DNA from: UBA11612 sp963976395
Lineage (GTDB): Bacteria > Pseudomonadota > Alphaproteobacteria > Rhodospirillales > Rhodospirillaceae
Direction of reading: 5' to 3'
Assembly: GCA_963976395.1 (NCBI GenBank)
Contig: CAXBLG010000006.1
Location: 34,695-98,694, forward strand
Length of the DNA stretch: 64,000 bases
Under the pieces are notes generated by a model, which worked only from the letters and a program-made list of their open reading frames with translations, made no database searches and was not told the origin of the DNA. A program made the position numbers and the translations under genes. Below are positions 18,486 through 26,876 of the stretch, one piece after another. How positions within the stretch are numbered: position 1 is the first letter of the stretch; each line of letters begins with the position of its first letter.

Positions 18486-21284
18486 TTAATGCGCTTCTGC
18501 CCAGTTGGGTCCTGTGCCCATATCCACCGTCAGCGGCACGTCCAAGTGTTCGGCGCCTTCCATTTCGGATTTGACGATTTTTTTTGTTTTCTCAATTTCT
18601 GCGTCCGGCACTTCAAAGATCAATTCGTCGTGTACCTGAAGCAGCATTTCGGCTTTCAGGCCCGCGTCCTTGAGGGCGGCAGGCAGGCGGATCATGGCGC
18701 GCTTGATAATGTCGGCCGCGCCGCCCTGGATGGGGGCATTGATGGCGGCGCGTTCCGCAAAGGCGCGCATGTTGGGGTTGCGGTCGCCGATGCCCGGTGT
18801 CCAGCAGCGCCGTCCATATAGGGTGGTGACGTAACCTTGTTTTTTAGCCAGCGCTTTTGTTGCTTCCATGTAGTCGCGAATCTCGGGGAATTTTTTGAAG
18901 TAGGCCTCGATATAGTCATGGGCTTCGCCGCGCGGAATGCCAAGTTGACGGGCGAGGCCAAACGCTGAGATGCCGTAGATAATGCCGAAATTAATAGCTT
19001 TGGCGCGGCGGCGAACCATCGGGTCCATGCCTTTGATGGGAACGTCGAACATCTCCGAGGCGGTGGCGGCGTGAATGTCCTCGCCGTCCTTGAAAGCGCG
19101 CTTGAGGGCTTTGACGTCGGCCACATGGGCGACAAGGCGCAGTTCGATCTGGCTGTAGTCCGCCGACAAGAGCGTCTTGTCTTTGTCCGCGATGAAAGCG
19201 GTGCGGATTTTGCGGCCTTCTTCGGAACGAATTGGAATGTTTTGGAGGTTGGGATCGGTGGACGAGAGGCGGCCCGTTGAGGCGATGGTCTGTCCGTAAC
19301 TGGTGTGAACTCGTTTTGTTTCCGGGTGTATCTGGCCGATCAGGGCGTCTGTATAGGTGCTTTTGAGTTTTGACAGCTGCCGCCAATCCAGCACTCTTGC
19401 CGGGAGGTCGTGACCTTGGGCCGCGAGGTCTTCAAGAACATCAGCGCCGGTCCCGAAAGCGCCGGTTTTGGTTTTCTTGCCGCCCGGCAAACTCATGCGC
19501 TCAAATAGAATCTCACCAAGCTGCTTGGGCGAGCCGACATTGAAGTCCTCGCCCGCGAGTTTGTGAATTTCCGTTTCAAGGTCTGCCATGCGTGCCGCGA
19601 AGTCCTGGCTGAGAGAAGTCAGAACCTTGGTGTCCACGAGAATGCCCTTCTCTTCCATATCGTCGAGGATAGGGATGAGCTTGCGATCGAGGGTCTCGTA
19701 AATACTGACGAGACGGTCGGAAACAAGACGGGGTTTCAATACCGTGTGAAGGCGTAGAGTGATGTCGGCGTCTTCGGCAGCATATGTGGTGGCTTTGTCC
19801 AGCGGGACTTGATCGAAGGTAATTTGCTTTTTGCCGGTGCCGCAGACTTCAGAGAACGGAATGGTTTTGTGACCCAAGTGCAAATCGGCTAATTCGTCCA
19901 TGCCGTGTCCGTGCTGCGAACCCTCAAGCACGTAAGAGATCACCATGGTGTCGTCCACCGGGGTCACACCGACGCCTTCGCGCGCGAATACATGCATATC
20001 GAACTTAATGTTGTGCCCGATTTTTAGAACGCCGGGGTTTTCAAGAAGCGGCTTAAGAAGTTTTATCGCCTCTTTCACCGGAATTTGCGGCGGTGCGTCC
20101 TGGGCCTCTGCATCTCCGCCCAAATCCAGAGTGCCTTGCGGTGCGCCGCCGGTGTGACGCAAGGGAATGTAGCAACCACGCCCCGGTTCGATGGCAAGAG
20201 ATATGCCAACCATGCGGGCCTGGAAGGGGTTGAGCCCATCGGTTTCCGTATCCACGGCGACAAAGCCCTTAGCCGTTGCGGCCTCGACCCAACGCTTAAG
20301 ATCGGTGGAGGTTTGAACGGTTTCGTATTCGGCCTTTTCGACTGTCAAAGCCTTTTGTTCGGCTGAGACTGTTTGCTGGCTGTCTGCCGATTGTCCGTCG
20401 AGCTTGGCTGAAACTTTACTGAGCAGGCTTTTGAAGTTTTGTTCGGCGATAAAGCTCAAGAGTGTGTCGGGGTCGGGTTGCTGCCATTTTAATTCGCTGA
20501 TCGGTACATCGATGGGAACGTCGTCCTTCAAGGTAACGAGTTGTCTTGAAATACGGGCCAACTCGGCATTTTCGAGCAGGCTCTGGCGGCGCTTGGGCTG
20601 TTTGATTTCCCCGGCACGTTCCAGAAGCGTATCAAGGTCGCCGTACTCGCCAATCAACTGCGCGGCTGTTTTAACGCCGATCCCGGGTACGCCCGGCACA
20701 TTGTCGCTGGAATCACCCGCCAAAGATTGAACGTCGATCACCTTATTCGGCGCCACGCCGAATTTTTCCATTACCTGTTCGGCGCCAATCGTGCGGTTTT
20801 TCATTGGATCGTGCATCGTGATCCCAGGACGGATCAGCTGCATGAGATCCTTGTCGGCTGAAATGACGACAACGTCGATGCCTTCCGCTACGGCCAGTTT
20901 TGCGTAAGTGGCGATCAGATCGTCTGCTTCAAAACCTTCCATCTCGATGGCTTTGACATTGAATGCTCTGGTGGCGTCGCGAATCAGGCTGAACTGCGGA
21001 ATAAGGTCTTCGGGCGCATCAGGCCGATGTGCTTTGTAGTCCTTGTAAATCTCGTTGCGAAACGTGAGGCGTTTGGCGTCGAAGATCACGGCCATCAGCT
21101 CTTCAACGCTGGTGTCGCGCAAATCGTCGAGCAGCTTCATCAACATATTCGAGAAGCCGTAGACGGCGTTAACCGGCGTGCCGTCCAGCCGGGTCATGGG
21201 CGGGAGTGCGTGGTAGGCGCGAAATATGTAACCCGATCCGTCGATCAGGTAGAGGCGTTTGGGCGTTTTGGGTTGTGCTGGCAT
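18486..21284 (-). CDS. polA: DNA polymerase I
   Basis: A 932-residue, full-length Pol I with all three domains. The 5'-3' exonuclease is N-terminal (LYLIDGSGYIFRAYHALPP, ADDLIATYAK, GDSSDNVPGVPGIGVKTA). The 3'-5' exonuclease begins near residue 343 (AVDTETDGLNP, KIGHNIKFD) and looks active. The polymerase domain has LLSADYSQIELRL near residue 706, then FGIIYGISAFGLA and LLQVHDELIFEVP. It acts in Okazaki fragment maturation and repair. Confidence 0.97.
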   Translation of the reverse strand: MPAQPKTPKRLYLIDGSGYIFRAYHALPPMTRLDGTPVNAVYGFSNMLMKLLDDLRDTSVEELMAVIFDAKRLTFRNEIYKDYKAHRPDAPEDLIPQFSLIRDATRAFNVKAIEMEGFEADDLIATYAKLAVAEGIDVVVISADKDLMQLIRPGITMHDPMKNRTIGAEQVMEKFGVAPNKVIDVQSLAGDSSDNVPGVPGIGVKTAAQLIGEYGDLDTLLERAGEIKQPKRRQSLLENAELARISRQLVTLKDDVPIDVPISELKWQQPDPDTLLSFIAEQNFKSLLSKVSAKLDGQSADSQQTVSAEQKALTVEKAEYETVQTSTDLKRWVEAATAKGFVAVDTETDGLNPFQARMVGISLAIEPGRGCYIPLRHTGGAPQGTLDLGGDAEAQDAPPQIPVKEAIKLLKPLLENPGVLKIGHNIKFDMHVFAREGVGVTPVDDTMVISYVLEGSQHGHGMDELADLHLGHKTIPFSEVCGTGKKQITFDQVPLDKATTYAAEDADITLRLHTVLKPRLVSDRLVSIYETLDRKLIPILDDMEEKGILVDTKVLTSLSQDFAARMADLETEIHKLAGEDFNVGSPKQLGEILFERMSLPGGKKTKTGAFGTGADVLEDLAAQGHDLPARVLDWRQLSKLKSTYTDALIGQIHPETKRVHTSYGQTIASTGRLSSTDPNLQNIPIRSEEGRKIRTAFIADKDKTLLSADYSQIELRLVAHVADVKALKRAFKDGEDIHAATASEMFDVPIKGMDPMVRRRAKAINFGIIYGISAFGLARQLGIPRGEAHDYIEAYFKKFPEIRDYMEATKALAKKQGYVTTLYGRRCWTPGIGDRNPNMRAFAERAAINAPIQGGAADIIKRAMIRLPAALKDAGLKAEMLLQVHDELIFEVPDAEIEKTKKIVKSEMEGAEHLDVPLTVDMGTGPNWAEAH

Positions 21285-21329
21285 TCCGTGAAACCGGGGG
21301 GCGCCGAATGGCGGGCCGCCCCTAATCCA

Positions 21330-21518
21330 TCAATGGCCGTCGGCGCCGGCTTTGGAGCCTTGGTTTAGAACGTAGCGCCGACTGCAATACGGACATTCGA
21401 TTTCACCAATTTCCGGTTTGATCTGTAAGTAAACGCGAGGGTGTCCCAAAGCACCACCACCGCCGTCGCAGTTGACTTGAGCGGACTCAGTGGGAATGGT
21501 TTCGACAGACTCAGCCAT
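21330..21518 (-). CDS. Small zinc-finger protein, NDUFS6-like (zf-CHCC)
   Basis: A 62-residue protein ending in a CxxC zinc site (IECPYCSRRYVL), preceded by a Cys-Asp-Gly-Gly-Gly run and HPRVYLQI. This is the zf-CHCC family, common in Alphaproteobacteria and related to the mitochondrial complex I subunit NDUFS6. Its bacterial role is not well defined. It is upstream of polA in the same direction, with a 45-base gap. Confidence 0.85.
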   Translation of the reverse strand: MAESVETIPTESAQVNCDGGGGALGHPRVYLQIKPEIGEIECPYCSRRYVLNQGSKAGADGH

Positions 21519-21750
21519 GGTGCAGTTCCTGCTATAAATCAGAGATGCGCGACCGCGTACGGCCTCGCCTGTTTATGCGTTCGGTACCGTTAGATTGCAA
21601 GCTGCCGGATAAGCTGGGCACTTTTCCGGTCGGGGGATGATGGGCTAATCAGGTCAGAGCGTTGACCCCGGATTTAGCCGGGTGATACCCATTGTACCCA
21701 GGAGTGGGCTTTCGCCTGCGCCTTTGCATACAAAAATAGGCTTTTGCCCC

Positions 21751-22746
21751 GTGACAGATTCCGCCCGTCCCGCCCCCACACAGTCTCTACCGGACCTTGC
21801 TATCGAGATTCGGGGCCTTAACAAAATTTACGGGGGAGGACGGCGTCCGTCCAAGCAGGCGCTGGTCGATTTTTCGCTCGATATCCCGCGCGGATCCTTT
21901 TTCGGACTTTTAGGCCCTAACGGAGCCGGCAAATCGACGCTCATCAACATTATGGCCGGATTGGTCAAAAAGAGTTCCGGGACGGTCCGTATCTGGGAGA
22001 ACGATATCGACACGGCCGAACGGCAGGCACGGTGTGCGATCGGAGTCGTACCGCAAGAACTCAATCTCGATCCATTTTTCACGCCGCGCGAAGTGTTGGA
22101 AGTTCAAGCGGGACTTTACGGTGTGCCGAAACGTGAACGACGTACGGACGAGATTCTCGAACTTGTTGGGCTGTCCGATAAGGCCGATGCGTATGCGCGC
22201 GCGTTATCCGGTGGCATGCGTCGTCGTCTTCTGGTCGCGAAAGCCTTGGTTCATGCGCCGCCGATCGTAGTGTTGGATGAACCGACCGCAGGCGTTGATG
22301 TGGAATTGCGCCAGCAGCTCTGGCGGCATATTCGCGAGCTCAATGCCCGCGGAGCGACTGTTTTGCTCACCACGCACTATCTGGAAGAAGCCGAAGAGTT
22401 GTGTGATCACGTTGCGATCATCAATCACGGAAAATTGGTGGCCTGCGACTCGACGCGCGCTTTGCTCCGCAGGATTGACAACAAGTCAGTGTCGTTGATT
22501 CTCGCTGAGCCGATAACCGAAGTGCCGGCGTTAATGTTGCAGCTTCATGCAACTCAAACGGCCCCCAACGAATTGCATATAAACTACCGGCCCAGCGCTA
22601 ATGCAATGCAAGAAATTCTTGATACGGCTCGCGCTTGCCAACTGCCCATTGCCGACATCCGCACCGATGAGGTCGAGCTTGAAGATATTTTCTTGCAACT
22701 CACGTCAGGGCCTGAGGGTGAGGCGGGTCGCGTGGGTTCTGTTTAG
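21751..22746 (+). CDS. ABC transporter ATP-binding protein, ABC-2 type, no adjacent permease
   Basis: About 331 residues. Walker A is GLLGPNGAGKSTLINI, the signature is ALSGGMRRRLLVAKAL, Walker B is IVVLDEPTAGVD, and the switch is LLTTHYLEEAEELC. The C-terminal tail (about 90 residues) is of the DrrA/CcmA exporter type. I place the start at GTG 21751 because homologues begin just before LPDLAIEIRGL; an in-frame GTG at 21682 would add 23 unconvincing residues. The permease usually encoded next to such an ATPase is absent: the next gene is a hydrolase. Its partner must lie elsewhere or be lost. Confidence 0.88.
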   Translation: MTDSARPAPTQSLPDLAIEIRGLNKIYGGGRRPSKQALVDFSLDIPRGSFFGLLGPNGAGKSTLINIMAGLVKKSSGTVRIWENDIDTAERQARCAIGVVPQELNLDPFFTPREVLEVQAGLYGVPKRERRTDEILELVGLSDKADAYARALSGGMRRRLLVAKALVHAPPIVVLDEPTAGVDVELRQQLWRHIRELNARGATVLLTTHYLEEAEELCDHVAIINHGKLVACDSTRALLRRIDNKSVSLILAEPITEVPALMLQLHATQTAPNELHINYRPSANAMQEILDTARACQLPIADIRTDEVELEDIFLQLTSGPEGEAGRVGSV

Positions 22747-22768
22747 ACTGAGAACTCGGGAAAGCGCC

Positions 22769-23809
22769 GTGCGAACTTTCATTGCCTATCTCAGAAATTG
22801 TGGCGCAGTCGGAACCGTTCTGATTCTTTGTGCGTGCGCCCCAATTGTGGCGCCGCCCGGACCTATGGCGACAACGCCGATTCTCACCGACGATACTTTT
22901 GTGACATCGGATGGCTTGCGTCTGCCTGTGCGACGCTGGTTGCCGCCGACTGACGGAGAGCGTTCGCTTAAAGCCGTTGTGTTGGCCGCACATGGATTCA
23001 ACGACTACAGCAAGGCCTTCGATAAAGTGCCCGGCGCACCGGGTGTCGGACCGTACCTCGCCGAGCGCGGCGTCGCGGTTTATGCCTACGACCAGCGCGG
23101 GTTTGGAGCCGCGCCGTATGCCGGTCTTTGGGCCGGCGGGATTGTTATGGCAGATGATTTTGCCGACTTCGCGCGAATTTTGAAGACCGCCTATCCCGAT
23201 ACGCCCCTATTTGCCTTGGGCGAAAGTATGGGCGGTGCCGTGGTGATGACGGCGCTCGCGTCAGCCGACCCACCACCGGTTGCCGGAGCTATCCTAGCCG
23301 CACCGGCTGTGTGGGCGCGGTCAACGATGCCGATCCCTTATCGTGCGGCGCTTTGGCTTGGCGCGCGGCTGTTCCCAGGGTTGAAACCCTCTGGGCAAAG
23401 CCTTGGTCGTTTGGCGAGCGACAACATCGATATGCTACGCATGCTTGCGCGCGACCCTTTATTCATAAAAAAAACCCGGATCGACGCCGTATACGGTCTG
23501 ACCAATCTTATGGATGAGGCGCTGGTGTCGCCGCCGGAAATTGATGTGCCGGTGATGTACCTGTACGGGCAAAACGACGAAGTCATTCCCAAGAAACCGA
23601 CGATGCAGGCAATGGCGCTGTTTAATTCGGCCCACAAAGATATGCAGGCTGCGTATTACGAGAACGGTTGGCATATGCTTTTACGAGACAAAGAGGCCCC
23701 TCTGGTTTTGCGGGATGTCGTCGCTTTTATCGATGAGATTTCCGCGCCGCTTCCCTCGGGCGCAGACCAAGAGCCTCTGGAGCGCTTACGCGCGGCCGCC
23801 GGCGGTTAA
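22769..23809 (+). CDS. Alpha/beta hydrolase lipoprotein, lysophospholipase/monoglyceride-lipase type
   Basis: A 346-residue serine hydrolase. The nucleophile elbow is ALGESMGGAVVM, the acid is in LYGQNDEVIP and the histidine is in NGWHMLLRDKEAP; the oxyanion strand is LAAHGFNDYS. Start GTG 22769 gives a lipoprotein-like signal (GTVLILCACAP), so an envelope location is inferred. A longer in-frame opening to 22601 lies inside the ABC gene and is rejected. It follows the ABC ATPase by 22 bases and probably shares its transcript. Likely substrates are lysophospholipids or monoacylglycerols, by family only. Confidence 0.86.
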   Translation: MRTFIAYLRNCGAVGTVLILCACAPIVAPPGPMATTPILTDDTFVTSDGLRLPVRRWLPPTDGERSLKAVVLAAHGFNDYSKAFDKVPGAPGVGPYLAERGVAVYAYDQRGFGAAPYAGLWAGGIVMADDFADFARILKTAYPDTPLFALGESMGGAVVMTALASADPPPVAGAILAAPAVWARSTMPIPYRAALWLGARLFPGLKPSGQSLGRLASDNIDMLRMLARDPLFIKKTRIDAVYGLTNLMDEALVSPPEIDVPVMYLYGQNDEVIPKKPTMQAMALFNSAHKDMQAAYYENGWHMLLRDKEAPLVLRDVVAFIDEISAPLPSGADQEPLERLRAAAGG

Positions 23810-23812
23810 TCG

Positions 23813-24793
23813 TTAGGATTTTTGTTTGCGCAACATATGTCCGCGCTCGGCAAGCCCAATACCGCCAAGCACAAAGAGCAGGGCGGCGGCGTGAAATCCT
23901 CGAAATTCTTCATTCAAAATGAAGACGCCCAAGGCGGCCGTGATTACAGGGACGAGATTGATAAATACACCTGCGCGACCTGGCCCGATCAGTTCCACGC
24001 TACGCAAAAAGAAAAGCTGTGAGAGAAACGACGGAAACACGGCGACAAATGCGGCGATGGCCCAGCCAGCGTGGGTTGGCCAGATCAGATCACCCATAAG
24101 AGCTTCGGTGATGGCCAGTGGGATGGATGTGGCAAGCGCACCGAGCGCCATCACCGAGAAGATGGCAAGGCCCGATGCTGCAGGGCGTTCGCGCAGTGCG
24201 ACGGTGTAGGCCGCGTAAAGCAAGCATGCGGAAATCATAAGCAAATCGCCCGGATTGAATTGGACGTCGCCGATCCGAACCAGATCGCCGCGCGCGGCTA
24301 CGACGGCAATGCCGATCATCGTCACCACGACGCCAATCATTTGTGCGCCCGTCACTGGAGTTCGATAAAATACATAGGCACCGAGCATCACAAATACGGG
24401 AAGGGAGCCTTGAATAATTCCAATATTGATGGCGACCGTCGAGTGAGCCGCGATATAAAATAGTGCGTTGAAGGTTGTGAATCCGAGCGCGCCTAAGGCC
24501 AGCAGCAAGGGAAGCCGGGTGCGCAGGACGGGCCATTCGTTCGCCACGCGGCGCCGTGCAAAAATAAGGATCAGAATCGCGACCCCGGCCCAACGTAAAG
24601 CAGTCAGCAACATGGGTGAAATCTCACCGACGGCCAATTGACCGGCGATTGCGTTGCCGCCCCACATAAACATGGTCAGAACAAGCAATAGGTACGGGTT
24701 GGCGGACAACCGGCTCAGCAAGTGGCTCAAAATCCCAGTTCCTAATGGTTTGGCGGGGTGATTCGACCGGCGCCATCCGAGATAGCGGCGCAT
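23813..24793 (-). CDS. EamA/DMT-family permease
   Basis: About 326 residues with ten predicted membrane helices arranged as two EamA repeats. The first repeat begins LLVLTMFMWGGNAIAGQLAVG, and the second covers DLLMISACLLYAAYTVALRE. These carriers export small metabolites or amino acids; the substrate cannot be predicted. The ATG at 24793 is the annotated-length start, but TTG 24730 (just after GGGATT) would give the more usual short N-terminus. It converges with the hydrolase gene with a 3-base gap. Confidence 0.86.
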   Translation of the reverse strand: MRRYLGWRRSNHPAKPLGTGILSHLLSRLSANPYLLLVLTMFMWGGNAIAGQLAVGEISPMLLTALRWAGVAILILIFARRRVANEWPVLRTRLPLLLALGALGFTTFNALFYIAAHSTVAINIGIIQGSLPVFVMLGAYVFYRTPVTGAQMIGVVVTMIGIAVVAARGDLVRIGDVQFNPGDLLMISACLLYAAYTVALRERPAASGLAIFSVMALGALATSIPLAITEALMGDLIWPTHAGWAIAAFVAVFPSFLSQLFFLRSVELIGPGRAGVFINLVPVITAALGVFILNEEFRGFHAAALLFVLGGIGLAERGHMLRKQKS

Positions 24794-24817
24794 CCTAGGG
24801 GCAAAGGGTTCCCTGTG

Positions 24818-24842
24818 AAATGCTGCTCTTTCAGTAGCATTT
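24818..24842. promoter_or_regulatory. 10-bp hairpin or operator-like inverted repeat upstream of the EamA gene
   Basis: AAATGCTGCT and AGTAGCATTT pair over 10 positions (one G-T) around the loop CTTTC. It starts 25 bases upstream of the EamA permease start, in the space shared with tRNA-Arg. It could be an operator or a leader hairpin. There is no U-tract on either strand. Confidence 0.3.
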
Positions 24843-24914
24843 GCGCGCTTCCCGCTGATGTTCTAAGTTCCGCCCCGCTCCGCCAGGGGCTATTAGTATT
24901 TATGTGACGATTAC

Positions 24915-24991
24915 GCGCCCGTAGCTCAGCTGGATAGAGCGTCGCCCTCCGAAGGCGAAGGTCAGGGGTTCGACTCCCTTCGGGCGCGCCA
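24915..24991 (+). tRNA. tRNA-Arg (anticodon CCG)
   Basis: A full cloverleaf of 77 bases including an encoded CCA. The acceptor GCGCCCG pairs with CGGGCGC, the D arm is GCTC/GAGC, the anticodon stem is TCGCC/GGCGA with loop CTCCGAA (anticodon CCG), and the T arm is AGGGG-TTCGACT-CCCTT. It reads CGG codons. Confidence 0.97.
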
Positions 24992-25080
24992 ATCGGCAAG
25001 TCAAAATTGATGATAAAATGACCGCGCGTAAATTGATTGCGGGTTGCCGCTCGCCTTTCGACCTCGCACAATCGGTCTCC

Positions 25081-26169
25081 ATGAAACGAGTTCTATTCAA
25101 ATTCCCCGCGGGCTGTCTTTCTGTCTTCGCGGCCGCAACTCTTTTGGCGGCATGCGGATCGGCGCCCTCCGTCACTTCGGACGCAGGCGAAGCGTCCGAA
25201 GTGCGCGTCGTGACGGGATTTCGCCTTGATGTGACGGTGGAAGAGGAAACGCTTAAGGAGAAAAGGCTTCGAGCGCTTGCGGAGACCGAAGTCACGTCCG
25301 TTCGGCGCGATTCAGCCGTAAGCTCCGCAGGACAGTGCGTCGATTCGGTGCGTCCCGGGGACATTGTCGCGCGCGACCGCGAAACGACACCGGGCCGCAT
25401 GGCTTTAACGGGAGCCGGAGCGACGCTGACTCAAAGTGGTGCGTCCGGCCGAATGAAGGCAGATGCGCGGGTCTATTTTCTAGGGCCCATGGAAAATGCC
25501 GATGCGGCACCCGAGCATCAGTTGGGCGATTTTATCCTTACTTCTACCGATCATCCGGCACTGGCCGGCGCCAAGTTCGCAACCTTTCGACTTGATATCG
25601 TGGCCACCCCTGCGGGCGATCCGCGCAAGCCGATCAGCTGTGTGCCCAATTTAGGCGTGTCGCAGCGTTATGAGGGGGATGGTGAACGCCGCTCATTTTC
25701 CTGGCACGGCGTGGACTTGACCAGTGTGCCCGAACGGTTTCTCACTGGTATGCTGCAAGACACTAAAGATGTGACGATTGCGGTGTTGGATGCGGTCACA
25801 CGTGTTCCGATTGCGAATGCCCGGGTTCAAATTAAAAATTTGGACGGAAAGCTGATGAATTATGCGTTGTTTTCTGAACGCTACCTGTCAGGGATTCAGG
25901 ATGCGTTTGTTCTGGACCTCTATGGAAGTTTTGCGAATTCGGATTTTTTCAAATTCACCAATGTTCAGACCGAATACCGAAATGAGGATAAGTTACGTCT
26001 ATTGAGTGACGGGGTTGCTACATTGCCGGTTATTGCGACAGCCTCCGGCTACCGGCCGGTTATGGGTCAAGCGGTTGTCGGCGCGGCCCAAAGGAACCTG
26101 AATATTCTTATGGTGCGGGAGGACGCTGCCGACGCGGCATCTGTTCCTGCCGGCATACAGACCAATTAG
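25081..26169 (+). CDS. Lipoprotein of unknown function
   Basis: About 362 residues. ATG 25081 (MKRVLFKF) gives a clear lipoprotein signal ending TLLAACGSAP, so the protein should be lipidated at Cys. The longer start at 25018 is rejected because it puts 21 residues before the signal. I recognise no domain. The mature part holds two further cysteines (QCVDS, SCVPN), a central segment TIAVLDAVTRVPIANARVQ resembling a carboxypeptidase-regulatory-type strand pattern, and few charged clusters. The DUF4399 gene follows 19 bases later with a good ribosome-binding site, suggesting cotranscription. Confidence 0.75.
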   Translation: MKRVLFKFPAGCLSVFAAATLLAACGSAPSVTSDAGEASEVRVVTGFRLDVTVEEETLKEKRLRALAETEVTSVRRDSAVSSAGQCVDSVRPGDIVARDRETTPGRMALTGAGATLTQSGASGRMKADARVYFLGPMENADAAPEHQLGDFILTSTDHPALAGAKFATFRLDIVATPAGDPRKPISCVPNLGVSQRYEGDGERRSFSWHGVDLTSVPERFLTGMLQDTKDVTIAVLDAVTRVPIANARVQIKNLDGKLMNYALFSERYLSGIQDAFVLDLYGSFANSDFFKFTNVQTEYRNEDKLRLLSDGVATLPVIATASGYRPVMGQAVVGAAQRNLNILMVREDAADAASVPAGIQTN

Positions 26170-26188
26170 CTAAGGAAAGGATGAAGTT

Positions 26189-26611
26189 ATGAAGATCCGA
26201 CAACTTGCACTTGTTATCGTGGGGATCGGGTTGTGCGCGCCGATGGCCTTGGCCGATACACCGTCGCCGCCCGGCGCCGAGGTTTACATTATCTCGCCCA
26301 AGAGCGGGGAAGTCTTATCGAGTCCGGTGAAAGTTCTGTTCGGGTTGCGTGGTATGGGTATTGCACCCGCGGGGACCGAGGCCGAGATGACCGGTCATCA
26401 TCATCTTGTCATCGATCGGGAAACGCCGCCCCTGAACGACTATCTGCCGACCGGCAATCCGCAGGTTATTCATTTCGGCAAAGGGCAGACCGAAACCGAT
26501 ATTGTACTGGAGCCGGGTGAACACACGATTCAATTGGTTTTGGGTGATAAGGACCACAAACCGCATTTGCCGCCGGTGGTCTCGAAGGTTGTTAAATTCA
26601 CGGTCAAATGA
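26189..26611 (+). CDS. Exported DUF4399 protein
   Basis: A 140-residue protein with a signal peptide (cut after APMALA) and a single DUF4399 domain: VYIISPKSGEVLSSPVKVLF, the histidine run TGHHHLVID, and the end GEHTIQLVLGDKDHKPHLPP. AAAGGATGAAGTT before the ATG is a strong ribosome-binding site. The conserved histidines suggest metal binding, which is inference. The role of the family is unknown. Confidence 0.85.
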   Translation: MKIRQLALVIVGIGLCAPMALADTPSPPGAEVYIISPKSGEVLSSPVKVLFGLRGMGIAPAGTEAEMTGHHHLVIDRETPPLNDYLPTGNPQVIHFGKGQTETDIVLEPGEHTIQLVLGDKDHKPHLPPVVSKVVKFTVK

Positions 26612-26819
26612 CCTGGTAACAGGCGTTGGGGGTGCGGATTTGTACACCTGTCTGGCTGGAAACTGCGCGACAGCAACATGTTGATTTGTGAGGCGCAACC
26701 GCAGGTTACGGCTTGAGGGGCGCTTGCCACCCGCAACGGATGTGTATAGGTTGAAACAGCAAACTGTGGCGGTGGCCACGGCCATCCAACGTGTTGGCAG
26801 ACAACGACTATTGGGGGCG

Positions 26820-26849
26820 CTGACCGTGTGTATCAAGAAATGATATGCT
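26820..26849 (+). promoter_or_regulatory. Candidate sigma-70 type promoter for the pilus operon
   Basis: CTGACC (-35-like, 26820) and TATGCT (-10-like, 26844) are separated by 18 bases and lie 27 bases upstream of the first pilus gene. The rest of 26612-26819 contains no gene I can support; it has a short palindrome GTGGCCAC. Confidence 0.35.
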
Positions 26850-26876
26850 GGTTATGGTGCGTCGGGGCGACACATA

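Noticed and set aside
22601..22768. Longer hydrolase start inside the ABC ATPase gene
   Set aside because: It places 56 unrelated residues ahead of the lipoprotein signal; GTG 22769 is better positioned.
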